64,000 nt of DNA from VRUE01 sp963824705. Its GTDB lineage: Bacteria; Actinomycetota; Thermoleophilia; Solirubrobacterales; 70-9. Below, one piece after another: positions 8,805-17,571 of this stretch. The position numbers were made by a program, and so were the translations under genes. Location: assembly GCA_963824705.1 (NCBI GenBank), contig CAWGQE010000003.1, forward strand, positions 186,001-250,000, written 5' to 3'. The notes below the pieces were generated by a model, which saw only the letters and a list, made by a program, of their open reading frames with translations, was not told where the DNA came from and did no database searches. The first letter of the stretch is position 1, and each line of letters opens with the position of its first letter.

Positions 8805-9703
8805 ATAGCGAGACGCTAGTCAGCACCAGAGAGCGGGCCGCCGTTCTCGCGCTAATGGCGCGTCGCAAGGTCCAGTGGAACCGGCTGGCCGGGTCTATCG
8901 AGGAGACCGGAAGTGCCCTTGCGCTTCTCGAAGAGCTGGAGGAGGCCAACGACCCCCGCCTCTTCGCTGTCGAAAGCGCAGAGATCACGCTCGACCAGCT
9001 TGAGGAGCGGGTGATCTCCTATGAGCAGGAGGGGATTCGATTGATAACCGTGCTCGACGCCGCATATCCGATGAACCTACGGATGGTGCACGACCGCCCC
9101 CCCGCCCTCTTCGTGCGGGGCGAGCTGAGTGCCGTGGACGAGCGTTCCGTCGCGGTGGTGGGAAGCCGCAAAGCCACGCCGGCTGGCCTCGAGAAGGCTG
9201 CAGAGATCGCTCGGGATCTGGTCAGCCGCGACTATGTCGTGGTCAGCGGGCTCGCCGCCGGGATCGACACCGCCGCCCACCAGGCAACGCTGGACGCGGG
9301 CGGGCGTACCGTGGCGGCGATCGGCACCGGCCTACGGCACCATTTCCCAAAGCAGAACGCGGAGTTGCAAGAGCGACTTGGCCGAGAGAGCGCCGTCATC
9401 TCCCAGTTCTGGCCCGGCCAGGAAGCACGTCGTTGGACGTTTCCCCAGCGCAACGCCGTGATGTCGGGGTTCGCTCGCGCCAGCATTGTCGTTGAGGCGG
9501 GTAACAAAAGTGGCGCGCGCATGCAGGCCCGCTTGGCAGTCGAGCACGGCAGGCCGGTTTTTCTCCTTCGTTCGCTGCTGCGCCATCAATGGGCGCAGAC
9601 GTACGCCAATGAGCGACCCGGTACCTATGTCGTTGAGACGAGCGATGAGATCGTGCAGCACCTCGAGCGGCTCTACGCCGATGAGCTAGCCCTAACCGCT
9701 TAA
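8798..9703 (+). CDS. DprA/Smf-like (SLOG-fold) protein
   Basis: About 301 residues from ATG 8798. The open frame extends back to GTG 8711, but the LexA-type palindrome over 8798 and the odd extra residues favour the internal start. An N-terminal helical region is followed by a DprA Rossmann-like domain: VAVVGSRKATPAG, VVVSGLAAGIDTAAH, TVAAIGTGLRHHFP, FPQRNAVMSGFARASIVVEAGNKSGARMQARLA. In competence and phage-related contexts DprA binds single-stranded DNA and loads RecA; other SLOG members bind nucleotides. The family's C-terminal winged helix is missing or very short. The next gene encodes a ComF-like phosphoribosyltransferase 10 bases on, so the pair mimics the dprA/comF competence couple inside a mobile island. 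Confidence 0.87.
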   Translation: MFDSETLVSTRERAAVLALMARRKVQWNRLAGSIEETGSALALLEELEEANDPRLFAVESAEITLDQLEERVISYEQEGIRLITVLDAAYPMNLRMVHDRPPALFVRGELSAVDERSVAVVGSRKATPAGLEKAAEIARDLVSRDYVVVSGLAAGIDTAAHQATLDAGGRTVAAIGTGLRHHFPKQNAELQERLGRESAVISQFWPGQEARRWTFPQRNAVMSGFARASIVVEAGNKSGARMQARLAVEHGRPVFLLRSLLRHQWAQTYANERPGTYVVETSDEIVQHLERLYADELALTA

Positions 9704-9713
9704 TCTCTCGGTT

Positions 9714-10460
9714 ATGGCGGTAAGGGTCGATGAGGCCAGCCAGGCGTACCAGCGGGCGATGCGGAACATCGCCCCAGCCGGACCTGACATCTGCCGAGTC
9801 TGCTGGGGGTTCATCGATCCTGAGTAAGACACCTGTTACAAGTGCGGCCACCAGCCCGAGGGCCTCGATCTCGTGGTCCCAATCACCTACAGTGAGCACC
9901 TTGGCCAGATTCACTTGGCGCTGCGCAATTACAAGGACGGTGACAGCGAGAGCATTCGAAGACACGACGCGATTCGCCTCGCAGCGATTCTCTGGCGTTT
10001 CCTCAGAGACCACGAGGCATGCGTTGCGCGTGCGGCAGACGTAGACGACTTCGATCTCGTCACCATCGTGCCGTCAAGCAGTCCCGAGCGAGACAAGCAG
10101 TCTCCATTTGCCAAGCTGACCGGCTGGATCGAGCCAATCAAGGGGCGACTGCATCGCACCCTCGAACCAACCGGCGAGGTCGAAGGCCGCGACTTCGACA
10201 CTAATCGCTTCAGAGCGATCACCGACCTGTCCGGGAGATCGGTGCTGCTGCTCGACGACACGTGGGCTACTGGTGGCCATGCGCAGTCGGCTGCAAACGC
10301 GCTGATTGCCGCTGGGGCAAAGAAAGTGGCACTAGTTGTGATCGGGCGCCACATTCGCCGAGACTTCGAGCCCGTGCGAGGCAGCGGAGAGGCTTGCGGG
10401 GACCTCCTTGACGCGCTGCCTGAAGATTTCAACTGGGCTACTTGCGCTGTTCACGCTTAA
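9714..10460 (+). pseudogene. ComF-like phosphoribosyltransferase, interrupted by in-frame TAA
   Basis: From ATG 9714 the frame reads a zinc-ribbon-like start with CRVC, then a TAA at 9825-9827, then CYKC and an uninterrupted phosphoribosyltransferase to 10460. Both halves are in one frame and together make the expected C-x2-C...C-x2-C ribbon, so the stop breaks a real domain; by position it replaces an ordinary codon, perhaps Tyr. The body has YKDGD near residue 80 and the PRPP loop VLLLDDTWATGGH, as in ComF. It may be a dead gene, a sequencing error, or expressed from GTG 9873 as a ribbon-less enzyme. ComF proteins act with DprA in DNA processing; the product here is unknown. Confidence 0.8.
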
Positions 10461-10787
10461 TAGCTCACTATGCAGCGTGAAGGCGGACTAGCTGTTGCCT
10501 AAACCGCTGGGCGGCTTGCTCCACTACTCCGCGCTGAACCTCAACCCTTGACTGAAGGTCACCCCGGTTTGATCGCCCGCAGATCGCAGCGGTCGTTTCG
10601 GGATCCATACTTGCGTGGTCGCGTTGGTTATGCGCACTCGATCAGGTCCTGCAATCTCAAAAGTTCCTGAACGCGTTGCTCGGTCGTCGGCAGGATCCCC
10701 TCCAGAGCTGACTTTGCGCAGGTGTGTGGTAGAGCAGGGCCTGGCCCTCGGGGATCATGACCGGCTCCGTTTCAGGACCTCCGTCCA
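10461..10787. other. Intergenic between convergent genes, no supported gene
   Basis: About 330 bases between the ComF-like gene and the convergent HEPN-like gene. I see no gene-like frame, tRNA or strong hairpin here. Confidence 0.45.
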
Positions 10788-12920
10788 CTATTCCTCCTGT
10801 CCGAGTTCATCGGCCGAGGCTGCGATCCGGTGGACGAGGATCCGCGCGACGATCGAGATGCCGTAGTTGACCGCGTCGCGGTCGATCGTCTCCTCCACGT
10901 CGCGTCCGTGAGCGACCGCGTTTCGGACCTCGCGCAGGTCGTCCAGGACTTTCAACTCGGCGTCGGTGACCGGCACGGCGTCGCTCTTCAGCCGCCGCCG
11001 CAGACGTGCGCGCAGCGGCTCCTCGTTGAGCCGCCCCATCATCCGCTCGAGGGCTGCGACCTGAGCATTGGTGAGGTCGTCCGGGAGCGCCTGCCGCAGC
11101 CTTCTCAGCTCCGGCTTCGAGAAGAGTCTCGCCTTCGTCTTGGTCCCGGCGGCATAGGCCTCGATCGCCTGCCATAGCGCTTGAACCTGCACCAGCGGGT
11201 CGCGCTCGGTCGCGGCGAGGCGGAGAGCCCCGAGGGCGAGGCGATCCTCGATCTCGATCTCAGCGCCGGGTTGCGGCCGCAGGAACGTCGAGCCGGCCTC
11301 CAGGCTGCGCTCGGCGACGTCATCGCCGTCTTCGGGCCAGCGCAGCCAGGTCCGTCTGGTCTTCGTTCCGAAGACGAGGACCACCGGCCCCCGACGCGCG
11401 GTCAGGCGGCCGGCCTGGCGATCGAAGCTTTGCGGCTCTCCGTCGGGCAGGAGAGCGGCGCCGTAGCGCCCGCGCGTCGCGATCCAGGCAAGCGCAAGGT
11501 CGATCTTCGCCAGGCCCCCATCCTCGGCGCGATTGGGCATCTCCGAGTCGACCCGCGCCAGCGCGTAGCTAGCGCCCTTCCGGAACTCCTCGCTGAGGTT
11601 TTGGGCCGTCTCTCCCTGCTGCTCCACCCGCAGGCCGTCGAGGCGGGCCAGCGCCTGCGCCGGCGAAACGACGGTGATCCCGGCAATCTCGATCGGCTCG
11701 GTGACCGCCAGCCCTTCTAGCGGGGTCCAGACCTCGAAGGTCTCGGACTGTGGCTGCTCGGGCTCCTCGCTGAGGCGGAACTCGGCCTGAACTCCGGCCT
11801 GCTCCATCAGGGCGCTGATCATTTCGAAATGGCCCATGCCCATGGCGATCATGCCGCCGCTGGAGTGCTCGGTCAGCGCCGTGGCGCCCTCGCAGGTGAG
11901 GTGCGCGAGTCGGCCGGAGACCTCGACGCGTTGCACGGCGCCACTGAACATCTCCGTCCCCTCTCCGAACTGTTCGATCGTGTCCGTGACCGTCGCCCAG
12001 TAGTCGATGGGCTCGGAGCCAAGCAGGTCGGTGTCGATCTCGATGTCGGCTTCGGGTAACTGGTCGAGGCCGTTGCGGCTGGTCCCACCGACTACCGCGA
12101 AGACGGCGTCGGCCTCGCCGAATCGCACAGCGCGGAGCGAACGCGCTCGCATCAGGTTGAGCATCGCCTCCTCCGCGCTGTCTTCTCGAAGCATTTCGAG
12201 GCTGGCGCCGAGCGCACCGAGCTCAACCACCGGAAAATCGGTCATTCGCACGTTCAGCGGCCCGTCTTCTCCCTCGAGCGTGCGCACGATGCTCGGCCAG
12301 CCGTCCTCAACCTCGTCGGTGAACTCCTTGATCTCGGCTGCGAGATCGCGGAACTCTCCCTCGCGCAGAATCAAGCTGTCGGCCGAGGCGAGGCCGACCT
12401 CGCCGGCGATCAAATGGACGAGCTGCTCGGCGGTGTAGTTGCCGATCGGGTAAATGCGCAGTGCCCCCTCGTGATGGTCGATGATCGTCCCCTCGGCGCC
12501 GACCGCGTCGCCGAGGGCGCCGAGCAGCACGCTGAGGTTCTTGAGCCGCTTGTCAAGCCGCTCACGCACCTCTTGGTCACTCTCTGCTTCTGCATTGGTC
12601 CCGGCGAGCCGCTCCGCGTGCTCGCTGACGAACCGGGCGAAGGCGCCTAGCTCGAGGAGGGCAGTCTTCTGGATCAGCGCGGAGATCGCGCCGTCCACCT
12701 CGAACTCTGCCTCTGCTGTCTCGAACAGCGCCAGCAGGCGGGTGGCGGAGGCGGTCACGCGGGCGTCCGAATCCGGCTCGGCCATATCGCGCACGGTCCG
12801 GAACTTCGCTTCCAGCTCAGCCGCGACTTCCTCGGAGATGTCGCGGACCCGGTGCACGGTGTGCTGTTCGCCCTCGCTCACCCGTCCGCCGAGGGAGACG
12901 CGGTCAACGCTCTCGCTCAT
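10788..12920 (-). CDS. Large protein with C-terminal HEPN-like domain
   Basis: 710 residues with no family I can name for most of its length. The first 150 residues are acidic and helical; the middle (about 170-420) looks beta-rich. The C-terminus (about 590-700) has the helical form and motif of HEPN domains: LDDLREVRNAVAHGRDVEETI, with R-N-A-V-A-H giving the Rx4-6H ribonuclease signature on the helix after a charged helix. HEPN proteins of this Apea/Abi type are often RNases in defence or toxin systems. Activity here is inference. Its start (12920) faces the small gene at 12985-13215 on the same strand, so the two may be co-transcribed. Confidence 0.78.
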   Translation of the reverse strand: MSESVDRVSLGGRVSEGEQHTVHRVRDISEEVAAELEAKFRTVRDMAEPDSDARVTASATRLLALFETAEAEFEVDGAISALIQKTALLELGAFARFVSEHAERLAGTNAEAESDQEVRERLDKRLKNLSVLLGALGDAVGAEGTIIDHHEGALRIYPIGNYTAEQLVHLIAGEVGLASADSLILREGEFRDLAAEIKEFTDEVEDGWPSIVRTLEGEDGPLNVRMTDFPVVELGALGASLEMLREDSAEEAMLNLMRARSLRAVRFGEADAVFAVVGGTSRNGLDQLPEADIEIDTDLLGSEPIDYWATVTDTIEQFGEGTEMFSGAVQRVEVSGRLAHLTCEGATALTEHSSGGMIAMGMGHFEMISALMEQAGVQAEFRLSEEPEQPQSETFEVWTPLEGLAVTEPIEIAGITVVSPAQALARLDGLRVEQQGETAQNLSEEFRKGASYALARVDSEMPNRAEDGGLAKIDLALAWIATRGRYGAALLPDGEPQSFDRQAGRLTARRGPVVLVFGTKTRRTWLRWPEDGDDVAERSLEAGSTFLRPQPGAEIEIEDRLALGALRLAATERDPLVQVQALWQAIEAYAAGTKTKARLFSKPELRRLRQALPDDLTNAQVAALERMMGRLNEEPLRARLRRRLKSDAVPVTDAELKVLDDLREVRNAVAHGRDVEETIDRDAVNYGISIVARILVHRIAASADELGQEE

Positions 12921-12984
12921 TGCTTACTGAAAGGACGCGGCGGTTGCATCTCCATCTTCCTCGACCAAATCCCGGCTAGGACCG

Positions 12985-13215
12985 CTACGAGCGGGGAGTT
13001 ACGCGGTCGATGGTCCGTCCCCAGTGGGGATCAAGCCGGTCAAGAACGGGCTCGATGCCCTTCTCGCCAGACCCCGGCTCCGGCAGGTAGTACTCGCGCA
13101 CCCCGGCTTCCATGTGGCGAGAACCGAAGCCGATCTCACGCTCGACCTCGTCAAGGAGCTCCTCGCCGCGATCCTCGAGGGCCCGATACTGGAGGACAGA
13201 ACCACCTCGGGTCAT
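12985..13215 (-). CDS. Small charged hypothetical protein
   Basis: 76 residues, acidic and helical in the first half (EDRGEELLDEVEREIGFG), with an aromatic, proline-containing middle (VREYYLPEPGSGEKG). It lies 64 bases upstream of the HEPN-like gene on the same strand, where a small partner or antitoxin would be expected. No family likeness recognised and no clear ribosome site, so the call rests on composition and position. Confidence 0.4.
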   Translation of the reverse strand: MTRGGSVLQYRALEDRGEELLDEVEREIGFGSRHMEAGVREYYLPEPGSGEKGIEPVLDRLDPHWGRTIDRVTPRS

Positions 13216-13328
13216 GCAGCAACTCTAAGCGACGTTGGTTGAAGTTCTCACAGAAGATTGACGCCACGGCAACTTCTCGCGCTATGTGAGGAAGAAAGCC
13301 TGTCCCGACCCGCCTTGGCTTCGGAAGC

Positions 13329-14729
13329 TTAGATCTTGCCGCCGAAACTCCCGCGCATCGTGCGAGGGTCTTGATACTCGGCGCCCCGAACGCTCCAGCC
13401 CTCGGGCATGTACTGCTGGAGCTCGTCTTCAGGCGCCTCGGTTACCTCCGGCAGCGACGGAGGCTTGTCCAGCGGGCCGAGCTTCTCGATGAAGCCACGA
13501 GCCCACTCCAGCCAGCGGCGGGCCTCGGGGTCATCGCCGTGCGCGCCCTCGACCGCGTCGCAGTAGGCACTCAGCGCTAATGCCTCGGCCCAGGCTGACG
13601 CCTGTGACCTGAGCTCCCTCGCTCTGCGGGCCTCGAAGAGGTGCTGCCAGGCCTCCTTCAGATGAATCTCGAAGTCGACCTCGCGCTGCTTGGCCGCCTC
13701 CTCTGCTCGCCGCTTTGCCTCGATTGCGGCCTCGCGCTTTCTCTCTTCACGATGCACGGCTTCAGCGGCACGGATCTCGACCTCTAGCACGACGTCTGTG
13801 AGGCGGTCCTCGAGGGCCCAGCGCTGGCGATCGCCCCACCGCGATTGGCGACCTTGGTAGGCGTAGCTCAGTCCGCAGAAGAGCTCGAGTTCGAGTTTGC
13901 CGTCGGCGTTGGCGTCGTAGGGACCGCGTGGGAGCTCGCGATCTCGCCACCAGGCATCTTCGGGGTCGATGTTGCGGTAGTGCTCGACCTCCTGCTCCCA
14001 GTGCCCGCGTATATGGACCTTGCCCTCGCGGAGTCGGAACCAGAAGAGTTCGTCGTCCGTCTTGACCACGAGGTGCCCGTCCTTGCTCGGTGTCCAGCTC
14101 TCGCGTCCATAGGCGTTGGGGCTGACGCTTGCGGTCCGGACCTCCCAGCCTCGGGCCGTCGCCTCTTGCGCGAGGACGTGAACGATGCGCACCGCTCTTC
14201 CGAGCATCTCCTTGGAGACCTCATGACGGTCCTTTTCGTCACGGAATGCTTTCGCGGCCGGGTGGTAGCGAGAGACACGGTCGGGAACCTCGATGGGCTT
14301 CGGCTTCCCATCCCTGCCGGGGAGGGTCGGACCGTCGACCAACTCGATCTCAAGCACGCCGTCGGGGAGGTTTCTGATCGCGAGCAGCTTGCCCACTGGA
14401 ACCTTGCCGTGCTGCTCGGCGAGTCTGGCGCGGCGCCTGTAGTCGATTGACCCCGGGTCCCGCCAGCTCTTGGCTGGCACGACCAAGGTTCCGCCGGCTG
14501 CAATCACGTTGTCGACCAATTCTTGCGTCACCGAGACGTTGTCCTGACGCGGTATCGGAGGATCCGGCCCTTCGGCCCGAGCCAGATACTGCTCACCGGT
14601 TTCGGTTAGCGTCGCCTTCCAGCTTGAGCCGTGACCCGAGACCGACAGAAACCCGCGCCGGTGCAGCGCAGCGGCGGAGACGCGGTGATGCACATCTCCA
14701 TAGACCCCCTCCGGACAGCCGTCACGCAC
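13329..14729 (-). CDS. Island-borne hypothetical protein with long charged helix
   Basis: 466 residues from GTG 14729. The first 50 residues look like a small winged-helix or helical region (AAALHRRGFLSVSGHGSSWKATLTETGEQYL). Globular segments follow, then a long charged helix (about 325-360, REERKREAAIEAKRRAEEAA) likely to be coiled coil, and an acidic tail. The frame stays open about 20 codons upstream of the GTG and reads LNAKQVDLLRWV, which continues the first helix naturally, but that stretch has no ATG/GTG/TTG before a TAG. The N-terminus may therefore be slightly truncated or start at an unusual codon. Function unknown. Confidence 0.7.
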   Translation of the reverse strand: MRDGCPEGVYGDVHHRVSAAALHRRGFLSVSGHGSSWKATLTETGEQYLARAEGPDPPIPRQDNVSVTQELVDNVIAAGGTLVVPAKSWRDPGSIDYRRRARLAEQHGKVPVGKLLAIRNLPDGVLEIELVDGPTLPGRDGKPKPIEVPDRVSRYHPAAKAFRDEKDRHEVSKEMLGRAVRIVHVLAQEATARGWEVRTASVSPNAYGRESWTPSKDGHLVVKTDDELFWFRLREGKVHIRGHWEQEVEHYRNIDPEDAWWRDRELPRGPYDANADGKLELELFCGLSYAYQGRQSRWGDRQRWALEDRLTDVVLEVEIRAAEAVHREERKREAAIEAKRRAEEAAKQREVDFEIHLKEAWQHLFEARRARELRSQASAWAEALALSAYCDAVEGAHGDDPEARRWLEWARGFIEKLGPLDKPPSLPEVTEAPEDELQQYMPEGWSVRGAEYQDPRTMRGSFGGKI

Positions 14730-15088
14730 CCATCGGAGTAAGTCGACCTGCTTCGCATTGAGGGTCTTCCGTTGTGCCGTGCTCGAAAGCTACTGCGGAT
14801 CCTCTTCGCCCAGGGCTTGGGTGTTATCGCGCCCGAAGCGGAATGGCGCGACGAGAGGCTAGGTCTGGTCGGGGCCACATTTGACAGGCGCGATCCGCTC
14901 GGGGGAGCTGGGTTCAGGCTGTTCCCATACAAAGCTTAGGTGGGAGCTAACACTCTTCGGGCGCCGTTCCGGACGAAGCCAACCAGGGGTGGCCTCTCCA
15001 GCATCCCAATCGGTATTTGGGGCCAAGAGATCGAGGTGGCGCGGGGCGCGATCACCTTCGCATCGCCTCCTAGCGAGAGGAGCAGATC
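14730..15088. other. Intergenic upstream of integrase
   Basis: About 360 bases between the divergent 466-residue gene and the island B integrase. No gene is supported. It should hold the integrase promoter; AGAGGAG just before ATG 15089 is its ribosome site. Confidence 0.45.
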
Positions 15089-16348
15089 ATGTCAACGAGA
15101 TCCACCGGACAGGTCATCGAGCGTTCCGGCAGCCGCGGGAGCGTCTATGCCCTTCGTTTCCAGGCCTACGGTCAGCGTCGATATTTGACGCTGGGCTCCC
15201 GAGCGGAAGGCTGGACCCGCACCCGCGCCGAGGAGGAGCTACAAAACGTACTGGCCGATGTACGTCGGGCGACCTGGGTTCCTCCCGGCACCAGGGACCG
15301 CTGGAGGCCGGCAGCCGAGATCGAGAGGGCCAACTGCTTTGGCCCCTTCGCCCGCGAACTCCTGCTCGCCCGCCGCGGCCAGGTAACGCCCGCGACGATT
15401 CGCTACATCGAGTGGGGCTTCTCCCACTTGATGCCCTACTTTGCCGATTGGGCGCTGGAGGAGATCGATGTGAGGGGCGTCGACGCCTACCGGGCCCACA
15501 AGGCTAAGGAGTCGCAGGCGCGTCGCGAGGCGCTCGAGCGGGGAAAGCCGAAGCGAGACAAGGCGGGGCGGATATTGCGGCCGTTGTCGGGCTCGAGCAT
15601 CAACAAGACAATCGACAACCTCCAATGGGTGCTTGCGATTGCACTCGAGCAGGGCAGGATCGAGACGAATCCGGCCGCCGGCCGCCGTCGGCGATTGAAA
15701 GGGAGCAGGCGTCCAACTCAACACCTGGACTCCCCGAGTCAGATCGGAGCGTTGCTGGAGGCGGCGAGCCAGCTCGATCGCGATCCCCGCTGGCTGGTTG
15801 GCGATCGGCACCCGATCATCGCCACCCTGGTCTTTGCCGGGTTACGCGCTCACGAGCTTGGCAGCCTGCGCTGGCGTGACGTCGATCTCGATAACGCTCG
15901 AATCAATGTGGCCCGCTCGAAGACCCCGGCGGGACAGCGCGAGATTTCTCTATTCCCTGTGCTCGCGGAGGTCCTCCGTCGCCACTTGGCCTGCTCATCG
16001 CCCGTGCGCTGTGATGCCTTGGTCTTCCCGACGAGATTGGGCGGAGAGCGCGGCAAGGACAACCTGCGCGGGCGGGTCCTGCGGCCGGCGCTGGCGCGGG
16101 CCGATCAGCTGCTCGAAATGCGGGGTCAACTGCCATTGCCGGCTGGGCTTAGTACTCATGGATTGCGGCACACCTACGCCTCGATCCTTGTCGCCGTGGG
16201 CGAGGACCCGGTTTCGGTCATGGTCAAGCTCGGCCACACCGACCCGGCATTCAGCTTGCGGGCTTACGCACACATGATGCGCCGTGATCCTGGTGAGCGA
16301 GAGCGCCTACGGGGCGCTGGTCGCAGGCCAGAAGCGCCACGCAAGTGA
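15089..16348 (+). CDS. Tyrosine recombinase (integrase) of island B
   Basis: 419 residues, XerC/D-like phage-type integrase. An N-terminal arm-binding-like domain (YALRFQAYGQRRYLTLG) and a core-binding SAM-like domain (about 85-190) precede the catalytic domain. Catalytic residues seen: Arg in AGLRAHELGSLRW, Lys in RSKTPAGQRE, HxxR in HGLRHTYASIL, His in LGHTDP, and the nucleophile Tyr in RAYAHMM. ATG 15089 has a good ribosome site. It reads toward the attachment copy at 16675, 327 bases from its stop, the usual place for an integrase in a tRNA-targeted element. It is clearly homologous along its whole length to the island A integrase (22052-23347). Expected role: recombination at tRNA-Ala(CGC). 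Confidence 0.95.
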   Translation: MSTRSTGQVIERSGSRGSVYALRFQAYGQRRYLTLGSRAEGWTRTRAEEELQNVLADVRRATWVPPGTRDRWRPAAEIERANCFGPFARELLLARRGQVTPATIRYIEWGFSHLMPYFADWALEEIDVRGVDAYRAHKAKESQARREALERGKPKRDKAGRILRPLSGSSINKTIDNLQWVLAIALEQGRIETNPAAGRRRRLKGSRRPTQHLDSPSQIGALLEAASQLDRDPRWLVGDRHPIIATLVFAGLRAHELGSLRWRDVDLDNARINVARSKTPAGQREISLFPVLAEVLRRHLACSSPVRCDALVFPTRLGGERGKDNLRGRVLRPALARADQLLEMRGQLPLPAGLSTHGLRHTYASILVAVGEDPVSVMVKLGHTDPAFSLRAYAHMMRRDPGERERLRGAGRRPEAPRK

Positions 16349-16674
16349 ACATCGACCTCGCCGGCACTCCTCGGCGGCTGCTCTGCGCGGGTCGCTACGC
16401 CGGCTGAAGATGTCGATGGCCGGAAGGGCATCTCGGTTCGTCGCGAGAACCGGTCAATTTGCAGCCTAGTTTTCCAACCGACGACCGCCTGGAATCTGTC
16501 CAGGCGCTCTTCCTAAAAAATCCCCCTTTTGCAGGGAGTTACGTTTTTGTCCCCTCCGCCGATCTGAGCACAGTTCGGTGAAATGAGGCCATCTCGGGCA
16601 CTCGTGCCAGAGACGAAACACAAAAAACAGGCCGAGGTTGACGGCGAAGTTGCGCTTTTGCAGGGAGTTCTGAG
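16349..16674. other. Right end of island B, no gene
   Basis: Between integrase stop and attachment core. It holds a near-exact direct repeat of TTTTGCAGGGAGTT (about 16526-16539 and 16656-16669) and the palindrome GGCACTCGTGCC (about 16595-16606). That palindrome also occurs near the right end of island A (about 28508-28519). These are candidate recombinase or accessory sites. Confidence 0.5.
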
Positions 16675-16716
16675 TGGAGCTAGGCGGATTCGAACCGCCG
16701 ACCTCCTGGGTGCGAT
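16675..16716 (-). repeat. Second displaced copy of tRNA-Ala 3' part: junction of islands A and B
   Basis: 42 bases identical to the 3' part of tRNA-Ala(CGC) (28602-28643) and to the left copy at 8397. Beyond 16716 it departs from the tRNA, so no functional tRNA is formed. The bases just before it (GAG then TGGAGC) match the 8397 copy, not the intact tRNA. The site separates two integrase-bearing intervals and is best read as the shared junction of two tandem insertions. Confidence 0.9.
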
Positions 16717-16805
16717 GACCCGGCTCTGGCCGGGGATTCCCTACCGGAAGGTGCGGATTAGCAGGGAATTCGCAGGTGACCGCCAGAGTTGCCTACAGCG
16801 CGGAT

Positions 16806-16855
16806 ATGCGGCGATTAGCGGGGATTGTCGGCGTTTCGGGCACTCCTGGCGCCGA
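16806..16855. repeat. Arm-type repeats and hairpin at left end of island A
   Basis: ATGCGGCGATTAGCGGGGATT (16806-16826) lies about 90 bases from the core at 16675, the same distance as the related repeat at 8531. It is again followed by an inverted repeat (GGCACTC / GAGTGCC, about 16838-16860). The copy order is swapped (GCGGCGATTA then GCGGGGATT). An extra single unit, GCGGATTAGCAGGGAAT, lies near 16754. Confidence 0.55.
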
Positions 16856-16911
16856 GTGCCTTGGGATCTACTGCTCCGAGTGTCGCAAAAAGATATAGCT
16901 ATGCTTTAGTT

Positions 16912-17571
16912 ATGTCTGACAATCAGGCTCCAGATGCCGTCGCCCTGAACCAAGTTTCCTACGGGCAGGACGGCTACTTCACCTCCCGGCAGGCGCGCGA
17001 AGCTGGCTTCAGCCCGCAGTTGCTCGCCCATCATGTTCGCTCTGGGCGCTACGAGCACCTTCGCCGCGGCCTGTATCGACTGCGTGGCTATCCGGGTTCG
17101 AGTCACGAGGAGGTACGAGCGAAGTGGCTCGCGGTCGGCGCCGAGCGAGCCGTCGTCTCCCACGAGAGCGCACTCGACCTTCACGACCTATCGGATGTCA
17201 TACCGAACACCGTGCACCTGCTGGTCGATCGCGACGACCGAGGGATCAGGCGGCTTCAGGGAGTAACCCTGCATACGACGACGAAGGCCCTTGAGTCGTC
17301 CGAAGTCGTGTCCCGCGAAGGCATCCGCGTCACCGACCCGATGCGGTCGATCCTCGACGCGGCCGGCGCCGGGACGGCCCCCGAGCAGATCGAGATGGCT
17401 GCGCGCCAAGCGCTACACGAAGGTCTGACGACCCGTCGTTCGCTTTTCGCTCGAGCCGATTGCCGCGGAGGCCGCGTCGCCGATCTCATCCGCCGCTCTG
17501 CCGAGCAGGATGGGCCTCATGAAATACAAAACGGCAGGCATGAAGCGGGCTCAACGCTAGCCAAGGCGTGA
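16912..17571 (+). CDS. AbiEi-type antitoxin
   Basis: About 219 residues from ATG 16912. The frame runs back to 16825, but TATGCT about 7-12 bases before this ATG suggests a leaderless transcript starting here. The N-terminal wing-helix (GYFTSRQAREAGFSPQLLAHHVRSGRYEHLRRGLYRL) followed by a domain with VSHESALDLHDLSDVIPNTVHL is characteristic of AbiEi, the antitoxin-repressor of type IV AbiE systems; the cognate AbiEii is a nucleotidyltransferase toxin. Only a short remnant of that toxin follows. The last 20 or so residues look unlike the family and may be out-of-frame sequence near the deletion point. Confidence 0.85.
   Translation: MSDNQAPDAVALNQVSYGQDGYFTSRQAREAGFSPQLLAHHVRSGRYEHLRRGLYRLRGYPGSSHEEVRAKWLAVGAERAVVSHESALDLHDLSDVIPNTVHLLVDRDDRGIRRLQGVTLHTTTKALESSEVVSREGIRVTDPMRSILDAAGAGTAPEQIEMAARQALHEGLTTRRSLFARADCRGGRVADLIRRSAEQDGPHEIQNGRHEAGSTLAKA
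17519..17560 (+). pseudogene. Probable 5' stub of abiEii toxin gene
   Basis: A 13-codon frame (MKYKTAGMKRAQR) begins inside the end of abiEi, where AbiEii normally starts with an overlapping ATG. Its first residues resemble AbiEii N-termini (MKY.TA). It ends at a TAG and runs into the convergent deaminase gene, so the toxin body appears to be deleted. Confidence 0.45.
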
